Translations under genes and position numbers: made by a program
Assembly: GCA_965649825.1 (NCBI GenBank)
Contig: OZ287696.1
Coordinates: forward strand, 1,612,001 to 1,676,000
Length of the DNA: 64,000 bases
From: Penicillus capitatus
Lineage: Eukaryota; Chlorophyta
Direction: 5' to 3'
In this document: positions 41,903 to 52,271 of the stretch, one piece after another
Layout: every line of letters starts with the position of its first letter
Position numbering within the stretch: position 1 is the stretch's first letter
The notes under the pieces: model-generated
Database searches by the model: none
Told to the model about the DNA's origin: nothing
Seen by the model: only the letters and a program-made list of their open reading frames with translations

Positions 41903-43205
41903 TGTCCGATACAGACAGATTAGATAATGATAGTATATGTGGGTGGGCAAACGTCGCGTCGGACGATGGGACTCCGACACAGTCTACTTTCGCGTTAGAT
42001 GCATACAGTTCTGTCACGCTATCGCTTTAACGACTGTTATTACATTAGGTCGTCACATCATGTCTGTTTCCTTTTTGGGCATCATGTTTTCCAAGGGGTG
42101 CCGCTTAGAAGGGTTTGCGAGCTCTTAGAGGGCTTTCCTCCGGCTCCCAGAGTCAGCTGACTCGCTTGTCAAGTCACATCTAGCATGACACGCGGGAGGC
42201 ACCGCGCTAAACAAACGAACAGCGGAAGACTTTAGAACTTTACAGAGCAAGGCATCTACAGGTTCGCATCTACGGATTTATACGGCGAAGTTGAATGGAC
42301 AGGTGAGTCACCCCCGACTCCCGGAACCACGGAAGAAGACCTTTGAGCAAACAGGAACCTTGTACGAGCGCCTCGTAGAATGGAGAACACCGAAAAAACA
42401 AGACAGAGGATGACACCACGCAAGAGGGTGACATAGCATAACATAGCATATACATAAATCCGTAAAATTGAACATGTAGACTGTGAGCGGCGCAAGATGG
42501 GACAGATGGGATCGATAGGGCCGGAAACATCCAGAACCTTCGAAATCATGAATAAAAATGAAGTTGATGAGTTGAAGAGACGAATTCGACCGTCGTTTTG
42601 TTGAACCTCGAACTTTCTAGACTTCTGTAAGGGTTTGCACTTGTTGTTAATCCGTTCTTAAACGCGCAGACGCGTAATTTTAGAGAGCGCCGACATAGAC
42701 AACTCTGCTCTGTGTTCTAAAGTTTTCTGCCGTTAGTCTCCGAAGCGTGACGCGGCCGGTGCGACAATGTGGGTATGCAAACGTCGCGTCGGATGATGGG
42801 ACTGCACGATAGTCAACTGTCGCATTAGACACATACATTCTGTCGCGTCGGTCGAGCCGCGTAGCAGGAGCAAGAAGCAAAGATGGGCTCTCAACTATGT
42901 TCAGCGCAACATGAAGCATGGTTCAGTATCAGCATTGAATACCCCAAATTGACGCTACTTTTTAGGGAGTTGACTATCAGGCTCTCGGAACCAGAAAATC
43001 GGCATCTTTTGGAAGCTTGTGAGCACCCTGTCGCGCGGAGGCGCCGCGTTTGAACGAACTCACAGCGGAAGACTTACGGTTTTCAGAGCAAGGTGAAACA
43101 AGGTTCAGTTTGTCCATTAAATATCCGCATGGTGACGTGACCTCCCTATGCAGGTGACTCAGCACCGCTTCAGAACCAGAGAAAAAGGACCCTTAACGGG
43201 TCCAC
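41903..43205. repeat. Intergenic region with internal duplication upstream of SPX gene
   Basis: A segment at about 41938-42020 recurs at about 42768-42850 (GCAAACGTCGCGTCGGA, GATGGGACT, CATACA.TTCTGTC). A second pair, around GCGGAAGACTT...CAGAGCAAGG, lies at about 42222-42255 and 43068-43095. The promoter-side sequence of the SPX gene therefore seems duplicated. No supported coding gene lies between; small ORFs here are inconsistent between copies. Confidence 0.45.
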
Positions 43206-44009
43206 ATGCCCAGTGACAAGACAGCCAGTGGCCCAAAGCAAGATGCACCCATCCCGAACAAGACAGTCACATCGCCAGACCAAATCTTGGCGACACACCC
43301 GCCGGACGTCGCGAGGGGCCGGAACGCCACATGCGCCGACGGACGCGGGAATGCCCATTTGGCCTCCGTGTGCAGCTCCGTCGGCCGCACCGAATCACAC
43401 TGCGCCACCAAACGCCTCGTGGAAGCGGAGAAGAGCCGACCTGGCTCCAGAGCGTTGCTTTTTTAGAGGTATTTTATGTATTACAACAGAAAGCATCGTC
43501 CGAGAAGAACTTATGGGTATCCTTGAAAGATTTGGCCAAATCGAGAATCTCGACCTCCCGAAGCATGAGTCTAGACGTTTGAAAGTGTATGGCTTCGTCC
43601 AGTTTGCCAATGCCGAATCTGCAGTAATAAGGCAATTTTTCTTTCTTACACTGTTAATGTTGTGTCTGAAGTGACGGGCGCTAACTTTGTCCGGAACAGT
43701 GATCACCGGTGGAATTCTCTATGTGGAGAAGTTTCGAATATAGACACATCGTCGACGCCGCAAAAAACAGAAGGAACGTCATCAATTAAAGGCGTACCGA
43801 AAGAAACAAGAACTTTGGATGCGTTCAAACAACTCAAACCAGCGAGCTATATCATTGGAAGACAAGGTTACATCATCACAAAAGTTGAAGAAGATGGGCT
43901 CTACCATCGGAACGCCGTAGGCCGCGCTGATAGCTATTGGGCCGCCGTCTGCAGCGCCGGGCGCATCGATGATGGATTTGGGCCACCGTCCACGATGATG
44001 GGTCTGTGA
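43206..44009 (+). CDS. RRM-containing protein, exon structure unresolved
   Basis: A frame within 43213-43674 contains an RRM: RCFFRGIL, then EELMGILERFGQIENLDL, then VYGFVQFANAESAV. The expected last strands (TVITGGILYVEKF) appear at about 43700-43735 in another frame, so an intron lies between, but no phase-consistent GT-AG pair was found. Upstream is Arg/Pro/Thr-rich. A further open frame to 44009 contains FKQLKPASYIIG. The start and terminal exons are uncertain. Confidence 0.45.
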
Positions 44010-44493
44010 AGAGAAAAGACAGAAGACTTACACTGGTTCCATCCAAACTCTTCTTTCGCGGAACAGAGTCTTGGGTCGGAGCATCTAAAGATTAGATGGT
44101 CTTCGTAGGGGGAGTGGCTGTCTTGGTGCTCATATCTGCTAAGGCTTAGTCTGACGTCGGCATGGAATTTTTTGAGGTAAGGTTTTGCTTTCTTGTAGTA
44201 AATATAGTAAGTACATGCCTGTGAAGAGTGCCTTAGATCGTCGAGGCGGTGAATGCATGCACCGAATGAGAGAAGAAACCAGAATCGAGAAGCGCAGAAA
44301 AGACTATCGCATCGTGTGTATCTGTTCGACTTTCATTCAAAACAGGACGAAGATTCATTCATTCAAAACATGTTACTATTAGATAGATCCCTTCATGACA
44401 GTACCAATCGTAGCTGGATTCCTCTGAAGGTTTTTTTGCACATCTTGTTCCCGAAGAAAACCTCGATCTCAGAACCGTCGTAATCTGTGCGGA
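44010..44493 (+). other. Intergenic, no supported gene
   Basis: Short ORFs only (65-76 codons, Arg/Lys-rich). AT-rich runs resembling intron or UTR sequence. No feature supported. Confidence 0.3.
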
Positions 44494-45456
44494 ATGGATT
44501 CGTATCGCATGCAAATGAGGTCCGTGCAAATTGGTCTTCGTCGTCCACTGCCGTGCTCAACGACCCAAATCCGAGCCACCGGCAAAGGAAACACCGCGAA
44601 AGAGAAGAAGCTGAAACTCGAACGAGGGTTCCGCTGGGATCCTGCTTTGCAGCGATGGGTCGAAGAAAAGCGAAATGTGGGTAAAGAGTTTGACGCATCG
44701 GACATGATCATAAAGACTAAGACAGGAGACGAATACGTCGTATGCATCAGGCATGTGCTCCTCAGCTGACTCAGACCGTCGTGCCCATCGTAGGTATGGC
44801 CTGTTGTGCACTCCTATCTCGTCGAGAAAAACCTCAAATCGGTAAAATGCACTGAAGTGGAAAAAATGATGGCGAAGGGATACACATTGTTGGATGTCCG
44901 TCTGGCAGAGGATTTCAAGAAGAGTCATGCAAAGGGTGCAATAAACGTACCTTTATTCAGACCAGTATCGCGAGAAGGGGGTTGGAATGCGTTCAAGAAG
45001 GTGGCCTATGTCTTCATGGGCATGACGCCAACAGGTTTTTCATACTTTTGGTGAATACTTGCGTTGAGGCGCCTTTTTGAGATAGAAAGAAATACAGAAT
45101 TTGCGCAACAGGTTGCCGAAGCCGTTCCAAAAAAATCCAAACTGCTCGTCATGTGCAGTCGAGGTCTGTCCTTATCTTCGTTGTCACACAGCTAAATCAT
45201 GGATCATAGGCGGTACGCTGGAGACGATCATTGTTGGGCCTGGTGAGAATCCAAAGACCTGCAAAGACCCAGACCGTGCGTTTGGACGCGAGACGCGTTC
45301 TTTGAAGGCCATCTTTGAGCTCTTCCAAGTTGAGTCTGTCGACACACCCTCAGGAATCTAATATATTTCGTACAGGATGGATTCAAAGATATGTTCTATG
45401 TGGAAGGAGGGTTTGGTCAGTGGTGTTTCGACGGCCGAGAACTGGAAAGCGACTAA
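44494..45456 (+). CDS. Plastid rhodanese-domain (sulphurtransferase) protein
   Basis: Five exons (44494-44736, 44794-45034, 45086-45163, 45210-45328, 45376-45456) give 253 aa. A basic leader (about 1-40) is followed by the RW.P..QRWVEE segment and one rhodanese domain. Its parts are the LLDVRLAEDF loop, GAINVPLF, ERNTEFAQQV, the active loop L-L-V-M-C-S-R-G-G-T-L-E-T and the closing GFKDMFYVEGGFGQW. The catalytic Cys is present, so thiosulphate or persulphide transfer is possible. Similar single-domain rhodaneses in plants are thylakoid or stroma proteins of mostly unknown substrate. The loop is longer than the classic six residues. Confidence 0.82.
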
Positions 45457-45504
45457 GCATTGCAAGAGGCTCAGTCGTGTATCCCGCCGAATTCGATTTT
45501 TTGT

Positions 45505-45702
45505 ATGGGCAGAAAAAAATCATTCTCCCTCCCTGAGAAGAGACAACTGTCGCGTTTTAAGGATTGTTTTGTTCAGAGAAGTTCCGCGGCGGTTGCGTTT
45601 CTGCGCATGGTCAAGAGCATCGACAGAGAACGTTGTCAGACGCAAGAATTCGAAACGTGCACGTACATCATGCATCACGACATCGAAGCACATCTCAGGT
45701 GA
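45505..45702 (+). CDS. Small hypothetical ORF, possible exon
   Basis: From ATG 45505 the frame gives about 65 basic residues (MGRKKSFSLPEK...), ending at a TGA that overlaps a GTGAGC donor-like site. It could be a first exon of the following CS-TPR gene, but no acceptor keeps the phase, so it is listed separately. Confidence 0.3.
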   Translation: MGRKKSFSLPEKRQLSRFKDCFVQRSSAAVAFLRMVKSIDRERCQTQEFETCTYIMHHDIEAHLR

Positions 45703-45727
45703 GCATTGAAAATTGAAGCGAGAGCCA

Positions 45728-47113
45728 ATGGAAGTCAAGGCAGTGTCATGCCAAGATCTATGCTCGGATAATGGACATTTCGATCTCGTTCAACGAGAGA
45801 ATCTGCGTCAGCAGAGGAGAGAAAAGGACAATGCACATCAGTATAAGGCTGTAAGGACCAAGGAGCCGCATGGCGGAAAAAACAGAGCGGCACGTGTTAT
45901 CGGTTTTTCCATAATAGCGACTGATAATGCTTTGCAGATTGAAAGCCGAAAGCACGACAGCGAGGTTCCACGTGAACCTGGTCATGAACGCGTCGATGTC
46001 AGCCCAACGACGAATTTCGTCGGCGATCACATGACGCAAGCGGCTATTGACTTGGTCCACTCGAGACTTGAATCGACGCTGAGCACAAATTTCCAGAATT
46101 CTGTCGTCGAACGACAAGATGTACAATTGAAACCCGTAAGCGTTGAGAGGAGAACTCTCTTAGCTGTGGACGCCACCCAACGCATCGATCGCTACGGCTG
46201 GTACGATTGTGGCGCCTATGCCAAGCTAGAGATATCGTTGCCCACTCCAATCAAAAAAGCTCAGTGCGAGTTCACAATAAGGACGCTTCGTGTATCTTTA
46301 TTGGATATCAAGGGAATAACGCACAGTCTGCGATTAAGCCATCTGGTGGCAGATTTGGCAAAGAACGAGTGCCACTGGTTCGTTCGGGGATGCAAACTGT
46401 TCGTCATTCTTATGAAAATGGACAAAGCAACATGGAGTCGCCTTTGCGAGACATTGCTTACAGGGACACCGTTACCAAAAAGCGATGCATTCATCGATGA
46501 CCTAAGGAAGCCGTGTCTACTGCGCACGACCAGAAGCTTCAGCGATGAGGAAAAAGACAACCAGACGACGTTTCAGCCGACGGAACCGTTCACCAAGATA
46601 ACAAGAGATGTCTGTGAAGATGACGTGGTCACCGTTCATAAGCAAACCCAAGATGGAATTGAGTGCGAGCGCAACGGTGATTACATTGGAGCTCTGGAAG
46701 CCTTTGGGAAAGCGTTGGAAGAATTGTCGCACGTTACCTCGGGCACGCCAACGCGTTGCTTCCCTGCGACCCAAGCGTCTTCGAAATGCGATGACCAAAA
46801 ACATCTTGCTCCTCGGCAACTCTTTCGCGTTGCTGCCGATCTGCACCATCGTATGGCCGACTGTTGCATACATACAGGATATCTACGTGAAGCTGTCCAG
46901 TTCTGTTCGGCATCGATCCAAGAACTGCGTATCTCGCGCGTCGAGAACGTCGATCTCATAGCGGCAGTACTGCTGATACGCGCTTCGGCGTTGGAAGCAC
47001 TCGAAGACTACAAAGCAGCGCAACGCGATTTCAGAGAAGTGCTAAAACATCGAAGAAGTAGAAAAGCCATAGACGGCTTTCGCCGCATGAACAGATTTCG
47101 CTTGCGATCTTGA
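45728..47113 (+). CDS. CS (p23-like) domain plus TPR protein
   Basis: 461 aa from ATG 45728, one exon. The first about 150 residues are polar and unlike known domains. At about 160-250 a CS domain is visible: Y-x-W-Y-D-C-G-A-Y-x-K-x-E-I-x-L-P, then LRVSLLDI, HSLRLSHLVADL and CHWFVRGCKLFVILMK. At about 300-455 are TPR-like helices (GIECERNGDYIGALEAFGKAL, ADCCIHTGYLREAVQFCSASI, RASALEALEDYKAAQRDFREVL). CS and TPR together occur in SGT1 and in dynein-arm assembly factors, in other orders. An HSP90 co-chaperone role is inference. The next gene starts 30 bp downstream on the same strand. Confidence 0.7.
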   Translation: MEVKAVSCQDLCSDNGHFDLVQRENLRQQRREKDNAHQYKAVRTKEPHGGKNRAARVIGFSIIATDNALQIESRKHDSEVPREPGHERVDVSPTTNFVGDHMTQAAIDLVHSRLESTLSTNFQNSVVERQDVQLKPVSVERRTLLAVDATQRIDRYGWYDCGAYAKLEISLPTPIKKAQCEFTIRTLRVSLLDIKGITHSLRLSHLVADLAKNECHWFVRGCKLFVILMKMDKATWSRLCETLLTGTPLPKSDAFIDDLRKPCLLRTTRSFSDEEKDNQTTFQPTEPFTKITRDVCEDDVVTVHKQTQDGIECERNGDYIGALEAFGKALEELSHVTSGTPTRCFPATQASSKCDDQKHLAPRQLFRVAADLHHRMADCCIHTGYLREAVQFCSASIQELRISRVENVDLIAAVLLIRASALEALEDYKAAQRDFREVLKHRRSRKAIDGFRRMNRFRLRS

Positions 47114-47143
47114 CATCCGAAGACAAAGGTCTTTTCATTGCTC

Positions 47144-48840
47144 ATGCAGCTTTTGCCGAAAACGCATTTGACAGCCCTTGCCGGGTTCGTTGCAAGACTC
47201 GACGGTCGGCCTTTTCCGCGATGTAAGAGATCTCTCGCGAAATTCCCACGCAAAGACCACGTCGTCGACGCGAACACGGCAGTAAACACCGCCGCCTCGA
47301 CGCCCCTGGTATCAGCTCAGTCGACAGCGCCTGCGGTTTTCGATCATACAAGCAACAACTGGCATCCTGTTGCGTTCCCTGCTTTTGCAGAATGGAATCA
47401 AGACGCTTTTCTTATGAGAAAGTGAAAAATCTGCTGTCTGATCATGCCCTGATCGCTGATCTGTTCTAGTTGCGAAGTGGGGAGGCGATTATCGGTTGCA
47501 GTGCTGTTGAGCGGTGGTGTGGACAGTAGTGTCGCGCTGTCGCTGTTAAAAGCAGCAGGACATGACATTCGTGCATTCTATCTCAAGATCTGGTTCGAAG
47601 AAGACTTTGAGAATTTTTGGAGTGCCTGTCCTTGGGAAGAGGACATCCGTTACGCCACGCATGTGAGAAGATGCGTTCCACAGTCATGTCGTATCATTTT
47701 GCAGATCAGGTGTGCGAGATCATGAACATTCCTTTGGAAGTTGTGCCATTGACACGCGCCTATTGGGACCGCGTTGCTTCCAAAACGATCGCCGAGATCA
47801 AAGCAGGACGCACACCGAATCCAGACATACTCTGCAACTCGCAGATCAAGTTTGGCGCCTTCATTGAATTCTTGGAACGTCAGAAGATATCCTTCGATCG
47901 CATTGCTTCTGGGCACTATGCTCGAATCGAGCGAACGGCCGATTCAAACAAAGACGATGAAGCGACGGTCGATCTGCAAATGAGTGCAGATCGACTGAAG
48001 GATCAGACCTACTTCCTTGCTCAACTGAATCAAAGACAGTTGTCGAGATGCATGTTCCCATTGGGTGTGTGGCCGATTCGGTTCGACAGTGAACGGACTC
48101 TGTGTGCTGCAGGAAGTCTGACAAAGAAAGAGGTAAGAGAGCTGGCGCATGTGGCAAAGCTACCGACATGTCGACGAAAAGACAGTCAAGGCATTTGCTT
48201 CTTAGGCAAAGTGCGGTTCAGTGCGTTCGTTCAACGGCATCTCGGTTAACGACGTCTATTCTTTCTGCAAAATCGCAGTCTTTCCTCTCTCTAGGCAAGT
48301 GGGCTGGTCTCATTTTGGAAGAAGGCACAAAGACGCCGCTTGGATTCCACGACGGATATTGGTTCTACACCATCGGTCAGCGATCTGGTCAGTGCTCCCC
48401 GCTCTTTTTGCCGTGGACGGCGAGAAAGGCTGTTGAATTCTTAGGCCTGGGGATGGCCGGAGGTCCGTGGTATGTCTCCAGAAAAGATATTCGATGGAAT
48501 GTCGTTTATGTTCGGCAATTCAGAAATGATAGGTCGTCTTCAAAAGAAAAGCGCGACGCGTTTCTTTGTCGGGAAATGAACTGGATTAACGGTCCGCCGC
48601 GTGGATCCGAGCTCACATGCAAAGTGTGATTCTCGTGGTACGGTTTTCGTAGGATGCATGCCCCGATTTCAGGTGCGGCACGGGGAACTCATCTATGGCT
48701 GCAGCGTCGAACAGCGACAAGACACTTGGTTGGTACGGTTAGACGGCCAAGACCAGGGGCTTGCATCCGGTCAGTTTGCCGTCTTCTATCAAAACGGCCA
48801 TTGTCTAGGAAGCGGTGTCATCGACGCCTCGCTGAACTGA
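47144..48840 (+). CDS. TRMU: Organellar tRNA-specific 2-thiouridylase (MnmA/TRMU)
   Basis: Seven exons (47144-47421, 47470-47662, 47710-48064, 48113-48244, 48295-48387, 48445-48591, 48653-48840), introns 47-61 bp, 461 aa. It thiolates wobble uridine-34 of organellar tRNAs. Evidence: the PP-loop LLSGGVDSSVAL, CPWEED, TPNPDILCNSQIKFG with the first catalytic Cys, GHYARIE, DQTYFLAQL, and RRKDSQGICFLG with the second catalytic Cys. A C-terminal beta-barrel segment ends VFYQNGHCLGSGVI. An N-terminal extension of about 95 residues, basic then Ala/Thr-rich, suggests import into mitochondrion or plastid; which one is not clear. Confidence 0.92.
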
Positions 48841-49554
48841 ATTTGGCGACCAGCGTCAGCATATCGCATCGTTCTACAGTGACGTTGGTTTTGATGACTC
48901 GATTATTGCTTCTGTTTGTGACTGCATTTCCGCGTGCAACGCGTTTCGTGCTTGGGTTCTTTACACGTTGTGGACTGACTCTTTCGCGAACATCACTACC
49001 GACTTCGTGCTTTCTTTTGGATAAAAAGATGCAGAAATCCCGCAGCACAGCGGAGTTACACAAAAAAAGCAGTAGCGCACGAGGCCGGGTCGGTAAAGGC
49101 CAAAGACGTTACGCTGCGAGAGACAGCGTCCAAGACACGTTGTCGCGTTTTCTGCGAGCTGGAATCGCAAGTTGTTTTTCAGGTAAACGGTGCAAACCGG
49201 CGAGGGGCAAACGCGGAGCCGAGTAGACGACGAATAGGCGTACGCCCACGGCGCAGTTGAGGGGGAGTCGCGTTCTTTTTAGTCTCGCCGTCAGCGTTCT
49301 GTTTAGCGTTTTCCTGACGGTTTCGCTTGTTCATGTACGTACGTACGCGTTTTTTATTTGTCGACGTGTATCTTTCGCTCTAGAGATCTTTGGCTGCATT
49401 CTGGCGCGGGCCAAGGCGTCGACGAACGTTTATCGCTCGGCAGCGCTCTCCTGGACGCGTCGCATTTTTTTCGGTTGGGTTGATACAGCGGCGCTCTGTG
49501 ATTCGACGAATCAACAACAAATTGCGATTGCCCTTCACGCGAACCTCTCTTCCT
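48841..49554 (+). other. Region with long plus-strand frames, not assigned
   Basis: One frame (48886-49226) is Arg/Ser/Lys-rich and includes MQKSRSTAELHKK and LSRFLRAGIAS. It may be 5' exons of the next gene, but no splice could be fixed. No domain recognised. Confidence 0.3.
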
Positions 49555-50102
49555 ATGCGGAAGTCATGTCGCCCTCACCTGCTTTGCACGCGCGCCGTCT
49601 CGAGTATTGACGGAAGGACTATTTGCATAGAGGGCGAGACGAAGCGAGTAGAAGAAAGGAGGAAAGGAAAGAATCTCAAGACCAATCACCCGCGCCAAGC
49701 GTTTTTACCAGAGGGAGAGTCGTCAATCGAGAGTACGCCACGTAAAGACGCGGATCGATTTAGCGACGCTGAATGGCTAGCCATCGAGGGCCTTCTGTCA
49801 TTGAATCGCTACTTGTCTAAGGCGTCGACGGTAGGAAACTCTCAGGCATTTCGACTCTTTTGCCCGAGCAGTGCGCCTTTCGCAGCATTCAAGCCGGTCT
49901 CGCCATGGCTCGCGAAAGACGTCGCGAGGCGTTCATTCTCTTGGTATTGCGAAATGTTCAGGGAGGATTAGCAAAAAATATCGCTCCATGCGATGTATCG
50001 TGGCGCAATGCATGCATCAAGTCGCTCCATCGCTGTCTGACGAACATAACGACATACTTGAAGTCGAATCGTCATCAACTCCTCGCCACGACGTGGAAGT
50101 GA
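49555..50102 (+). CDS. Hypothetical basic protein
   Basis: Exons 49555-49830 and 49872-50102 with a 41-bp intron in phase 0 give 168 aa. The frame is open further upstream without ATG, so earlier exons may exist. A charged N-terminal half (ETKRVEERRKGKN) precedes the helical segments FSDAEWLAIEGLLSLNRYLSK and REAFILLVLRNVQGG. No family recognised. 50103-50485 contains no supported gene. Confidence 0.45.
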
Positions 50103-50485
50103 CGCAGGTAGCCTCTCTAGTTTGAAAGCATCTGGCTCTAACCGTTGCTTTTTTGCAGAGAAATAACAAGATGAAGAGTTTAAATGTCATTGTATCGTCG
50201 CTTAAGCCGTAGCCCCGGCGACCGATACCATTAGCTTGATCGATTCATTGTGAAAGCCTACTGCTCTCGATTTCGTTTCTTTTGTTCTGTTTTGTTTCTG
50301 TCAGATACGTATCTCATCAGGAGGTGAGAGGCTCTTCCATGATGTTTGCTGAAAATGGTTGGATTTGTGTATGTCTGTAATCATTTCTAGAGAACGCACA
50401 CGCAATCGACATGTCGCGCGGAATAGCATTCAACGGTTAGAATTGCATTGGCTTAGGCTACGAAAATCGACCATAGATGATATCA

Positions 50486-51657
50486 ATGATTGCTGCACTG
50501 CGTCGTCTTAGACTGGGCAGTGGACACACGTCACAAATCCGTACCACCTCGAAACGATATTGGCGTTCTGCGATTCGCGTAATGGACACAAGCGACAGAA
50601 TGGACATAGACGATCCGTCCAGTTTCACGGTCCTCTCCTACAATGTCTGGTAGTCCCGTGAGCGCATACACACAAACCAGACGGCAGTTTATCCATCCGC
50701 AGGTTTCGCGAAGATGTAGTTATGGATAGAAGAATGAAGGCCATCGCCGATATTGTGGAGCAGGAAGAGTATCCGGAGTTCATCTGTTTTCAGGTACATG
50801 TCAGAACAACTCGCTCGTCGCATCGATGCGATGCTGCTGCAGGAGGTGACACAAAACATCTTGGCGGAGCTTCAAAGACATGTTTTCTGGAATTATTATC
50901 ACGTCTCCGACATTCCGCAGGCGGCATACTTCGTTCTCATGCTCGTGCGCAAAGATCTCTCTCAAACCGATCCCGAATTTACCTTTCAATCCTATGCAAA
51001 CACCGAAATGGGTCAGGCATTTCTCAGCAGAACGTATGGCGGATTTGAAACCCTCTGCAGGTCGAGGACTGCTACGGGTGAGACTGGACGTGTGTGGCAA
51101 ACCTGTCACAATCGGCACTACGCATTTTGAGAGTCCGTGCAATGGCAGGACGTACACAAGACAGCGCGCGGAGCAGTGCTGGATGGCCACGAATCATCTC
51201 GACATCTACGAATTGAAGAACGCCATCTTCTGTGGCGACATGAACTGGATCGAAGCGGACGGTCCCATGCATCTCCCAGCCGGTGCGCCAACTCGACGGA
51301 CGCACAATGGATGTGGCGACCGTGCTGTGCAGGTTGGTTGGATGCTTGGATGCATTTGCATCCAGATCGGCCGGGGGCGACATTCGATACGTTAAACAAC
51401 GATTTGATCAAAGGCATGCGTTATCCACCGTCTCGGCTGGATCGGCTGCTTTTCAAGTTAACCGATTTTGATGCTGAATCTATGTGGATGGTGGGCGTTG
51501 AGCCTATCGAGGGCGTCGTCGCCAGGATCCAAACGCGCAGGGGATTTTCTGAGAAAAAGGTCAGCAGCACTGTCGTACGTTTCGTGCTTGAATGCTCGTT
51601 CAGGTGTCACCGAGTGACCATTATGGAATTGTCACGCAGTTTCGAAGAAAACAATAA
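50486..51657 (+). CDS. TDP2: TDP2-like 5'-tyrosyl-DNA phosphodiesterase (endonuclease/exonuclease/phosphatase fold)
   Basis: Six exons (50486-50649, 50703-50793, 50843-51011, 51061-51282, 51333-51559, 51604-51657), introns 44-53 bp, 308 aa. TDP2 removes topoisomerase II protein stubs from DNA 5' ends. Family motifs in order: LSYNVWF, PEFICFQEV, TTHFES, CGDMNWIEADG (TDP2 type), RLDRLLF and the closing P-S-D-H-Y-G. Metal and catalytic Asn, Glu, Asp and His positions are all present. The first 32 codons from ATG 50486 are in frame and Arg/Leu/Ser-rich without acids (MIAALRRLRLG...), a typical mitochondrial presequence; a second ATG at 50582 would give a form without it. No UBA domain. Confidence 0.87.
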
Positions 51658-52271
51658 GAGAGAAAAGAGAAAACGGCGCATCCTTTGTCTCCGTCGCAAC
51701 TTTGAGCACAAATCAGAATATAACTGCTCTCCGCGCAGATTTCTGAGGAAGAGAGGATTGGGTGGCGATGGCTGAGCACAGGGCACTCGACAAGATGATG
51801 TGACTCGCTGGAGTTCCATAGAGAGAACAGCTTCAAGGAACAGAGGATAGCTGTTGAAGATTGTTTTTTGTAAACAGTCATCCGTAAGTACATCATAAAC
51901 AGTTTTGGCAAAGCGTCGCAAGAGGAACTCAGATCTTTTCACCTGTTCTCTGTCTTTCGACCGCGAGAAACAACTCTCTCACTACTTGTTCAATATCGAG
52001 CGTCACAGCAGCGTGGGCAGACAACATGGATGGCAGTGAATAAATGGAGCGTCTGTTGAGTTTTCGCGGAAAACTCTCGAGGTTTATGCATTCATGTTCT
52101 GCGAGAAGGGACTGACATCCATGCCATGAATGACAGCTCGGTGTTTGGCGTTGCATCGAATCTTTCACCCTTTGATCCATGCAGCAACGCTCGTTTCGTC
52201 ATCTTTGTTCTGGAAGACGTCGTTTCTAAGTCCTTAACGGCAATCGAGGATCACGCCGTCCGTCAACGCGA
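51658..52271. other. Intergenic, no supported gene
   Basis: Minus-strand ORFs of 60-110 codons lack ATG or family features. Probably 3' UTR of the TDP2-like gene and the promoter of the cilia gene. Confidence 0.3.

Noticed and set aside
41903-41980. Upstream extension of the SPX ORF
   Set aside because: It starts with GTG, and SPX proteins begin at the MKF helix.
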